Positions 7,172-12,980 of a stretch of DNA of 12,980 bases are shown here, one piece after another. How positions within the stretch are numbered: position 1 is the stretch's first letter; every line of letters begins with the position of its first letter. Under the pieces are notes generated by a model. It was given only the letters and a program-made list of their open reading frames with translations, did no database searches and was not told where the DNA came from. Origin of the DNA: an uncultured Ruminococcus sp. (GTDB taxonomy: Bacteria; Bacillota_A; Clostridia; Oscillospirales; Acutalibacteraceae); NCBI GenBank assembly GCA_902798605.1, contig CADBXH010000093.1:1-12980 (forward strand), in the 5' to 3' direction. Position numbers and translations under genes: made by a program.

Positions 7172-7784
7172 ATTGATAGGCTTGACAGGCCAGAGCGGTG
7201 CGGGCAAAAGCACCGCCGCCAAGGTCTTTGAGCAAAACGGCTTTACGGTGATAAACGCCGACGAGCTCGTAAAAAAGGTATATGAGCCAAACAGCCCCTG
7301 CCTTTTTGCGGTATCGTCAAGGTTCGGCAGAGATGTGATCAACACCGACGGTACGCTCAACAGGGTCTTGCTCGCGCAAAGGGCGTTCAGCTCGATAGAA
7401 AACACCGCCGCGCTCAATGAGATAGTCCACCCCTTTGTGCTCAGCGAGATGCTCAGCGAGCTCAAGGATGTTGAGGATATCGCGGTGTTCGACGCGCCCC
7501 AGCTATTTGAGAGCGGGATAGACGCCGTATGCGATGTTATCGTAAGCGTTGTCGCGGACGAGGACGTAAGGCTTAAAAGGATAACCCTGCGCGACGGAAT
7601 AACCGAGGCTCAGGCAAGGGAAAGGATAAACGCGCAGCACAGCGAGGAATTTTTCAAAAGCAACTCAGATTTTATTATAGAGAACAACACCGAGGGCGGT
7701 TTGGAACAAAAAACGCTTGAGGTTATAGCAGGCGTTTTCAAAACCTTAAATTTAGGGGAAACGACTGAAACAGAGGTGATGTAA
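7158..7784 (+). CDS. coaE: Dephospho-CoA kinase
   Basis: CoaE phosphorylates the 3'-hydroxyl of the ribose in dephospho-CoA with ATP, the last step of coenzyme A synthesis in the cytosol. The protein has 208 residues, normal for the family. The P-loop GLTGQSGAGKST is at residues 8-19. It is followed by the conserved INADELV segment, LNEIVHPFV, DAPQLFESG (family pattern DxPLLFE) and a lid region around LKRITLRDGITEAQARERI, then DFIIENN. The start is a TTG at 7158, supported by GAGGTG at 7145-7150 with 7-base spacing; it gives the standard N-terminus MKRVRLIGLTG. The gene overlaps the end of the sua5 reading frame by 14 bases and the next ATG by one base, so the three are very probably one transcript. 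Confidence 0.96.
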   Translation: MKRVRLIGLTGQSGAGKSTAAKVFEQNGFTVINADELVKKVYEPNSPCLFAVSSRFGRDVINTDGTLNRVLLAQRAFSSIENTAALNEIVHPFVLSEMLSELKDVEDIAVFDAPQLFESGIDAVCDVIVSVVADEDVRLKRITLRDGITEAQARERINAQHSEEFFKSNSDFIIENNTEGGLEQKTLEVIAGVFKTLNLGETTETEVM

Positions 7785-8449
7785 TGGCGGAGACTAAAAG
7801 CCGTACACAAAAGCACAGCGCCAAAAGGCACAGCGCAAAAAAGCGCGGAACAAAAAAGTCGGGCAATAAAGTAAAGGTTATTATAATTTCCGCAGTTGCG
7901 ATCGTGCTCGCAGTGACGGTCGTGCTCATCGTGCTTAACTTTTATAAAAAAACCGAAAAAAAGGTAATAGAAGCGGCGTATCCGCTTGAATATACCGAGC
8001 TTGTAGATAAGGCGGCAAAGGATTATAACCTTGACCCCGCGCTGATCTACGGCGTGATACATACAGAGAGCCGCTTTAATCCGGACGCGGGTTCATCGGT
8101 GGGCGCAAGGGGACTTATGCAGCTTATGCCCGAGACCTTTGACTGGCTGATGGAAAAGCGCGGAGAAAAGGGAAAATACACTGCCGACGACCTGTATGAC
8201 CCCGAGGTAAATATAGACTACGGTTGCTATCTGCTTAGATATTTCCTCGATTACTACGGCAACGAGCAGTGCGCCGTGGCGGCATATAACGCCGGCTTTG
8301 AGGTGTCGAACTGGCTTGATGACCCCAACTGCAGCTCGGACGGAAAGACGCTCGACGTGATCCCGTACCCCGAGACGAGCGAGTATGTCGATAAGGTCGA
8401 AAGCGCCAAGGATAAGTATAATGAACTCTATTTTTCACAAGATAACTGA
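7784..8449 (+). CDS. Membrane-anchored lytic transglycosylase (Slt-type, GH23)
   Basis: A 221-residue protein that would cleave the glycan strands of peptidoglycan to 1,6-anhydro products outside the membrane. Residues 1-29 are very basic with HSAK repeats, and ~30-51 form one membrane helix, giving an N-in, C-out anchor. The catalytic domain spans ~66-215. The catalytic Glu is E95 in HTESRFNPDAGSSVGARG, followed by LMQLMPET, then NIDYGCYLLRY and the AAYNAG motif; the ending ETSEYVDKV is also typical of the family. ATG 7784 shares a base with the coaE stop (TAATG) and has AGAGGTG at 7772-7778, so translational coupling is likely. The precise subfamily and any link to sporulation or division cannot be told from the sequence. 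Confidence 0.93.
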   Translation: MAETKSRTQKHSAKRHSAKKRGTKKSGNKVKVIIISAVAIVLAVTVVLIVLNFYKKTEKKVIEAAYPLEYTELVDKAAKDYNLDPALIYGVIHTESRFNPDAGSSVGARGLMQLMPETFDWLMEKRGEKGKYTADDLYDPEVNIDYGCYLLRYFLDYYGNEQCAVAAYNAGFEVSNWLDDPNCSSDGKTLDVIPYPETSEYVDKVESAKDKYNELYFSQDN

Positions 8450-8466
8450 GAAAGGAAGATAAACAT

Positions 8467-9870
8467 ATGGCTGACGAAAAGACAAAAACACAGCGCCTGC
8501 GCGAGCGCGTTATGACAGAAGAAAACAAGCAAAAAAAGCTCACGGCGGAGGTCATAGCCAAGGCGGACGAGTTCTGCGAGGGATACAAGGAATTCTTGGA
8601 TTGTTCTCCCGTTGAGCGCGAGGCGGTAGCGTATTCGCTCGATCTTGCTAAGAAAAACGGCTTTGTAAAGTTTGACCCGGACGCGACTTATTTGCCCGGC
8701 GACAAGGTGTATTATGTCAATCGCGGCAAGGCTATTGCCCTTGCGGTCATAGGCAAAAACGGCGTAAAGAACGGCGCGCGTTTGGCTATTGCCCACATCG
8801 ACTCACCGAGGATAGACCTGAAGCCCATTCCGCTTTACGAGGCAAACAATCTCGCTCTCTTTAAGACCCACTACTACGGCGGACTCAAAAAGTATCAGTG
8901 GACCGCTGTTCCGCTCACGCTCCACGGCAGGATCGTAAAGCTTGACGGCAGTACGGTGGACATCATCTGGGGCGACAGGGACGACGAGAGTTGCTTCTGC
9001 GTGACCGACCTCCTTCCGCACCTCGCTCAGGAGCAGGTCACAAAGCCCATGGCAAAGGCGTTCACGGGCGAAGACCTCAACGTACTTGTCGGCTCGCGTC
9101 CGCTCGACGGAGCTGACGATGAAAAAGAGCTCGTCAAGCTCAATATAATGAAGATACTAAACGACAAATACGGCATTACAGAGGACGACTTTTTGTCGGC
9201 GGAGCTCTGCCTTGTGCCGAGTTTCAAGGCAAAGGACGTCGGCTTTGACGGCAGTATGATCGGCGGCTACGGCCACGACGACAAGGTTTGCGCCTATCCC
9301 GCGGTAATGGCGGCGATCAACGCGGATATCCCCGAGGACACCTGTATCACCTACCTCACCGATAAAGAGGAGATCGGCAGCGACGGCAACACGGGAATGC
9401 GCAGCGACTTTTTGCGCTACTTTATCTACGACCTCGCAAAGCAGGACGGGATAGAGGGCTACCGCGCTCTCTCAAAGAGCACCTGCCTTTCGGCAGACGT
9501 TAACGCGGCGTTTGACCCGACCTACGCCTCGGCGTTTGAAGCCAAGAACAGCTGCTATATCAACAACGGCGTTGTCATCTCAAAATACACGGGTCACGGC
9601 GGAAAGTACGACACCTCCGACGCGTCCGCGGAATATATGGGCAAGGTGAGAGCACTGCTCGAGAACAACGACATCATATGGCAGATCGGCGAGCTCGGCA
9701 GGGTAGACCTCGGCGGCGGCGGAACGATAGCCAAATATGTAGCGAATATGAACGTCGACGTTATCGACCTCGGCGTGCCCGTGCTCAGTATGCACGCGCC
9801 GTTTGAGATAGTCTCAAAGACAGACGTCTATATGGCGTACCGCGCGTTTTACGAGTATTTCAGAGCGTAA
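8467..9870 (+). CDS. M18 family aminopeptidase (aspartyl aminopeptidase type)
   Basis: A cytosolic di-zinc peptidase that removes N-terminal residues from peptides, often with preference for acidic ones. At 467 residues it has normal family length. Metal and catalytic residues appear in the expected order: H110 in AHIDSPR, D271 in GYGHDDKVCAY, E301 (general base) and E302 in TDKEEIGSDG, D344 in SADVNAAFD and H443 in LSMHAPFE. The insert between the first two motifs corresponds to the dodecamer-forming domain of M18 enzymes. AAAGGAAG (8451-8458) precedes the ATG by a normal distance. It follows the lytic transglycosylase by 17 bases and ends at a strong terminator, so it is the last gene of the plus-strand operon. 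Substrate preference is not visible. Confidence 0.96.
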   Translation: MADEKTKTQRLRERVMTEENKQKKLTAEVIAKADEFCEGYKEFLDCSPVEREAVAYSLDLAKKNGFVKFDPDATYLPGDKVYYVNRGKAIALAVIGKNGVKNGARLAIAHIDSPRIDLKPIPLYEANNLALFKTHYYGGLKKYQWTAVPLTLHGRIVKLDGSTVDIIWGDRDDESCFCVTDLLPHLAQEQVTKPMAKAFTGEDLNVLVGSRPLDGADDEKELVKLNIMKILNDKYGITEDDFLSAELCLVPSFKAKDVGFDGSMIGGYGHDDKVCAYPAVMAAINADIPEDTCITYLTDKEEIGSDGNTGMRSDFLRYFIYDLAKQDGIEGYRALSKSTCLSADVNAAFDPTYASAFEAKNSCYINNGVVISKYTGHGGKYDTSDASAEYMGKVRALLENNDIIWQIGELGRVDLGGGGTIAKYVANMNVDVIDLGVPVLSMHAPFEIVSKTDVYMAYRAFYEYFRA

Positions 9871-9890
9871 ATCAATATAAAAATAGTAAT

Positions 9891-9919
9891 GGCGGCCATC
9901 ACGGCCGCCTTTATTTTTT
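9891..9919 (+). terminator. Rho-independent terminator after the M18 aminopeptidase gene
   Basis: The stem GGCGGCC / GGCCGCC (9891-9897 and 9903-9909) has a 5-base loop and is followed by TTTATTTTTT (9910-9919). It lies 20 bases after the aminopeptidase stop. Confidence 0.92.
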
Positions 9920-9930
9920 GCGATTTTGCC

Positions 9931-9959
9931 GAAAAAAATGACAGCCGCAAGGGCTGTCA
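9931..9959 (-). terminator. Rho-independent terminator after rpe
   Basis: The inverted repeat TGACAGCC / GGCTGTCA (9939-9946 and 9952-9959) has a 5-base loop. On the minus strand it is followed by a run of seven T (complement of 9932-9938). It lies 23 bases beyond the rpe stop and sits back to back with the plus-strand terminator. Confidence 0.9.
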
Positions 9960-9982
9960 CTGCTTTGTCAAAAAAATAAAAA

Positions 9983-10627
9983 TCAATACGCTTGAAGTTC
10001 GGCGATCGCCTTTGTAGCGTCATCAGCTTTGAAAACCGCTGTTCCGGCAACGCAGATGTCGATCCCTGCCTCGGCGCATTGTTCTATCGTAGCCGCGCCG
10101 ATACCGCCGTCCGCTTCGACCGGCATATCAATACCTCTGCGCTTGGCTTCTTCCTTGATAGCCTTGACCTTCGGCATCATATCCGCCATAAAGCTCTGAC
10201 CGCCAAAGCCGGGCTCAACGGTCATAATAAGCACAAGGTCGATCTTATCGAGGTACTCAAAAACCGACTCCGCAGGAGTCTTGGGCTTGATAACGAGCCC
10301 TGCCTTGATGTTGCGCGACTTGATCTTCTCGATAGTCTTGTCGATGTCGGAATCGCACTCGACGTGGAAGGTGATTATGTCCGCGCCCGCGTCGGCGAAA
10401 TCGTCGATATATTTCAGCGGATCGGTTATCATCAGATGAACGTCAAACGGCTTGTCCGTGTATTTTCTGACGCATTTTATAACCGGTGCGCCAAAGGTGA
10501 TGTTCGGCACAAAATGACCGTCCATAACGTCAAGGTGCATCCAGTCCGCGCCTGCTTTATCCATTCGTTCTATTTCCTGTCCCATAACGGAAAAATCACA
10601 TGATAAAAGTGACGGAGCGATTTTCAT
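9983..10627 (-). CDS. rpe: Ribulose-phosphate 3-epimerase
   Basis: Interconverts ribulose 5-phosphate and xylulose 5-phosphate in the pentose phosphate pathway; a cytosolic (beta/alpha)8 barrel. It is 214 residues from ATG 10627, which follows GGAGGA by 6 bases; a TTG at 10648 would start before that site and is rejected. Family motifs are APSLLSCDF at 4-12, HLDVMDGHFVPNITFG at 31-46, HLM at 64-66, EPGFGGQ at 138-144 and EADGGI at 171-176. The metal ligands and acid/base pair H31, D33, H64 and D173 are all present. It is preceded at 55 bases by the P-type-ATPase-like gene, with heptamer repeats in the gap. The rsgA/prkC/prpC genes often found beside rpe in Bacillota are not in this window. 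Confidence 0.97.
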   Translation of the reverse strand: MKIAPSLLSCDFSVMGQEIERMDKAGADWMHLDVMDGHFVPNITFGAPVIKCVRKYTDKPFDVHLMITDPLKYIDDFADAGADIITFHVECDSDIDKTIEKIKSRNIKAGLVIKPKTPAESVFEYLDKIDLVLIMTVEPGFGGQSFMADMMPKVKAIKEEAKRRGIDMPVEADGGIGAATIEQCAEAGIDICVAGTAVFKADDATKAIAELQAY

Positions 10628-10644
10628 ACTCTTTCCTCCATAAA

Positions 10645-10679
10645 ACAAACTCTCAACTCATAACTCTTAACTCATAACT
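10645..10679 (-). repeat. Tandem heptamer repeats upstream of rpe
   Basis: Read on the minus strand from 10679, the gap holds AGTTATG, AGTTAAG, AGTTATG, AGTTGAG and then a degenerate AGTTTGT, that is five 7-base units with AGTT constant. The array ends close to the rpe ribosome binding site. It resembles the short tandem heptamer repeats found between genes in some bacteria; no function is evident. Confidence 0.75.
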
Positions 10680-10682
10680 TTC

Positions 10683-12980
10683 CTACGGCTTTTGGATCGA
10701 CGGAGCGATTATCGCAGCCGCCGCCCAGAACAGCGCGTAGATCAGCACTTCAAGCGTGCCCATAACTTCAACTCCCGCGTAGAGCGAAAGGGTGGCGGCG
10801 ATGAGGATTCCGAGTATGACCGCCGCAAGCTGAATGATTATCGCCAGCGAGATATTGCTCTTTATCCTAACGCTGCCCGATACCGCTCTCGCGAGCGATG
10901 ACGCCTTGCCGTGGGTGATAAGGTAAGAGCGCGAGGTCTCTTCGGTAACGCCCTGAGCCTCTTTGAGTACGTTGCCCAAGCCTGTGGGCAGCACCTTGAT
11001 GCTGCGGTAGAACAGGTTGTAGAGCTTTGCGATAAGGTCGTCGGTGATATTGTAGTCGGTCGTCCTTATAAGGAAGCTTATGCCGTTTGCCTCGGCTCTC
11101 TGCATTTCTGTTTTGAGCTCGGGGTCGGCGTGGTATTTTGTAACTATCATTGCAACCAGCCTGCCCGCGCGTGACAGATAGGTTATCTGGCTGCCCTTAG
11201 AGGTGTATTTTTCCTCGTATTCGGGCAGGGGTGTGTCGACCCTGTATTTTTCCATAAGGCTGCGCGAGCCTACCAAAATTCGCTCGCCGTTTATCCAGCC
11301 CACAAGACCGAGATCATCCTCATATAGTACGCTCTCTACCTCGGGGAGCTTTTCTTTTGTTTCGTTTATGACCGAGTCAAAAGCGTTCGCGAGCGGGTTC
11401 TGCGCCTCTTTAAGGATCGCGATACCGCACAGCAGCGACTCGTCAACATTATAATCCTCAAAGCTCTTTATTCCCTCAAGGTCGATCGACTCGGCGGGGA
11501 AGAGCTCGTTTGCGTCCATCATAATAGCCGTGCTGTCACAGAACTGCTTGATAGACGGATAGCCTGCGAGCATCGCGCCGTAACCCGTCAGGTTTTTACA
11601 GAGCAGCTTGACGGGCAGGTTGACCGCAAGCAGAGTGGCAACGGGGATAGCGAGCGCGGTTACGAGTGAAAGAGTATTAACAGCGTCCGCGAACGAAAGC
11701 TTGACAACGCCGTAAAGCAGCGCGATCACTATTGCCGCGATCGACGTGATCGGCGCAAGCTTTGAGGCTAAGTCCTCGCTTGGGTCGGGCGCGTAAGAGA
11801 TTTTTAAGAAGTTAGAGGGGAACTCGGTTTTGTGCTGATAAGCGATCAGCGCCTTGTCCGAAGGTGTGCCGCTGAGCATCTTGCTGGCGACCGCCTCGTT
11901 GTTGTATATCTTGGCGGCGTATTTTTGACCCTTGGCAACGGTAAAGCGGAAGTTATCCTTAACCCTGAGCACCATAATGAGCTTGCCGAGGTTGTTCGCG
12001 AACAGCGCCGTAAATACGATCACCACGTAGTAATTCACATTGAACGCCGTCATATCGCCGAGGCAGAAGAATGAGACTATCGTTTGGATGACCGCGCTGA
12101 TACACGCCACCGAGACCGCGGTGTCGGAATTGCCCTTAAAACGTACAAGCGGACTTAGTCCGTTCATAAGCGCGATGCGGTTCGCGAAAATCGAAACTCC
12201 CAAAAGCAGAAAATTGAACACAGCATAAGCAGCGGGTGCGAATGAGATCGCGCCGATGATCGCGTCGGGGATGACCCTTGTCAAAACGGTCAAAATTATC
12301 GAAACAAATACGATAACGCCTGAAACAAGACTGCGCGTAAACAGCTTTTTGATATTGTAGTTGAGCTCGTATTTGATACTCTTTTCGTCGTCCTCACTTG
12401 TGTAGTCCTCGATCGGAGCTGCCTTTTCCTGAACCACGTCAACGTCGTCGGACTCGTCCTTTGAGAAGAAGCCTACAACTGCGGACATAACCTTTTCCTG
12501 CGCGGAGCGGTCGTCCTCGGGCTTGTCGTCGTCCTCGATCGGCTTTGGCTCCGGCCTTATAACGTGAGCGATGACCGAGGGGTTCTTTGAGCGGACATAT
12601 TCGTCATACTCGCGCTCAACGACCTCAGAAAACCTGCCCGCCTTGATATTGAGCGTGTTCTTTGGCTCTTCGGGGCGGTACACAGGGACTTTTGAGACTA
12701 CCTTTTTAGGAGGCTTGCCGTCCGAGGTGTGCTTGATTTTGAACAGATTTTCGTACCTGCTCTTTTGCTCGGCTTCCTTTTGCTGTTGAGCTTTTTTGTA
12801 GTCCTCGGCGTCAACGTCGATGTCTATGGTGTCAAAGCTCTCAATATCGTTGCTCTCGCGGAAGGTATCCACCTCGCCCAAGACCTCGCCCGAGAACTGC
12901 GTGTCCTCGTCATACTCGGGTTTAAGGGTGATTATTTTTTCTTCCTCCGCCTTCTTTGCGGCTTCCTCGGCTGCTTTTTT
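10683..12980 (-). CDS. P1B-ATPase-like membrane protein lacking catalytic motifs, 5' partial
   Basis: The frame is open to the window edge; 765 residues are visible. Residues ~1-210 are hydrophilic and acidic, starting with an Ala/Lys/Glu run and probably disordered. Then come four membrane helices (~217-238, 240-265, 286-307, 316-339), a short ~70-residue cytoplasmic segment, two helices (~408-429, 436-460), a ~250-residue cytoplasmic domain and two last helices (~710-732, 740-760). This is the 4+2+2 layout of P1B metal ATPases. Remnants fit: IPV where CPC would be, MDANELF where DKTGTLT would be (D489), QNPLANA for the HP motif, ILVGSRSLMEK as in the N-domain, and IRTTDYN for LTGDN. TGES and GDGxNDAP are absent. 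It therefore probably cannot be a normal ion pump. It may act as a structural or regulatory pseudo-ATPase; the true function is unknown. It is probably co-transcribed with rpe. Confidence 0.82.
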   Translation of the reverse strand, partial: KKAAEEAAKKAEEEKIITLKPEYDEDTQFSGEVLGEVDTFRESNDIESFDTIDIDVDAEDYKKAQQQKEAEQKSRYENLFKIKHTSDGKPPKKVVSKVPVYRPEEPKNTLNIKAGRFSEVVEREYDEYVRSKNPSVIAHVIRPEPKPIEDDDKPEDDRSAQEKVMSAVVGFFSKDESDDVDVVQEKAAPIEDYTSEDDEKSIKYELNYNIKKLFTRSLVSGVIVFVSIILTVLTRVIPDAIIGAISFAPAAYAVFNFLLLGVSIFANRIALMNGLSPLVRFKGNSDTAVSVACISAVIQTIVSFFCLGDMTAFNVNYYVVIVFTALFANNLGKLIMVLRVKDNFRFTVAKGQKYAAKIYNNEAVASKMLSGTPSDKALIAYQHKTEFPSNFLKISYAPDPSEDLASKLAPITSIAAIVIALLYGVVKLSFADAVNTLSLVTALAIPVATLLAVNLPVKLLCKNLTGYGAMLAGYPSIKQFCDSTAIMMDANELFPAESIDLEGIKSFEDYNVDESLLCGIAILKEAQNPLANAFDSVINETKEKLPEVESVLYEDDLGLVGWINGERILVGSRSLMEKYRVDTPLPEYEEKYTSKGSQITYLSRAGRLVAMIVTKYHADPELKTEMQRAEANGISFLIRTTDYNITDDLIAKLYNLFYRSIKVLPTGLGNVLKEAQGVTEETSRSYLITHGKASSLARAVSGSVRIKSNISLAIIIQLAAVILGILIAATLSLYAGVEVMGTLEVLIYALFWAAAAIIAPSIQKP

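Noticed and set aside
9992..10603. 203-codon plus-strand frame opposite rpe
   Set aside because: Antisense shadow; the minus strand holds every ribulose-phosphate epimerase motif.
10628..10648. Longer rpe start at TTG 10648
   Set aside because: It lies upstream of the strong GGAGGA site, which is well spaced for the ATG at 10627, and adds residues outside the family pattern.
10683..12980. Annotation as a working heavy-metal transporting ATPase
   Set aside because: The essential phosphorylation, CPx, actuator and hinge motifs are absent, so a pump function is not supported despite the similar membrane layout.

Overview
The window looks like chromosomal DNA from a gut- or rumen-type member of the Bacillota, close to Ruminococcus / Oscillospirales. 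The reasons are the dockerin-bearing secreted protein, the Clostridia-style housekeeping genes (a DUF951-like protein, RF1, a two-domain Sua5, CoaE, M18 aminopeptidase), AGAGGTG-type ribosome binding sites with some TTG starts, and balanced GC. No rRNA, tRNA, CRISPR array, phage or insertion sequence was seen. No stretch over 300 bases lacks a gene.

Layout. (1) 2-2308 (+): the 3' part of a gene encoding the second half of carbamoyl-phosphate synthase large subunit (CarB), fused in frame to a complete diaminopimelate epimerase (DapF), ended by a strong hairpin that can serve both strands. (2) 2399-4592 (-): a two-gene unit. An ECF-type sigma factor carries a C-terminal membrane segment, a long linker and an extracytoplasmic domain, but its reading frame is interrupted at an A8 run. 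It is followed by a secreted dockerin protein whose non-dockerin part resembles the ectodomain of the sigma factor. (3) 4629-4829: a divergent promoter region. (4) 4830-9870 (+): DUF951-like protein, prfA (RF1), a palindromic intergenic repeat, a sua5 gene broken by an apparent 26-nt deletion, coaE, a membrane-anchored lytic transglycosylase and an M18 aminopeptidase, ended by a terminator. (5) 9983-12980 (-): rpe, preceded by a large membrane protein with the architecture of a P1B-type ATPase but without its catalytic motifs. That gene runs off the window edge.

How the parts may work together. The most unusual unit is the sigma/dockerin pair: a membrane-tethered sigma factor shows outside the cell the same kind of domain that its neighbour attaches to a dockerin. 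This suggests a one-polypeptide sensor-regulator for a cohesin/dockerin surface system, similar in idea to SigI/RsgI but without a separate anti-sigma factor. This is inference from architecture. Two genes (the sigma factor and sua5) carry frame disruptions, so either local sequence errors or real decay must be ruled out. The other genes are housekeeping: pyrimidine/arginine and lysine/peptidoglycan precursors, translation termination, tRNA t6A synthesis, coenzyme A synthesis, wall turnover, peptide turnover and the pentose phosphate pathway.
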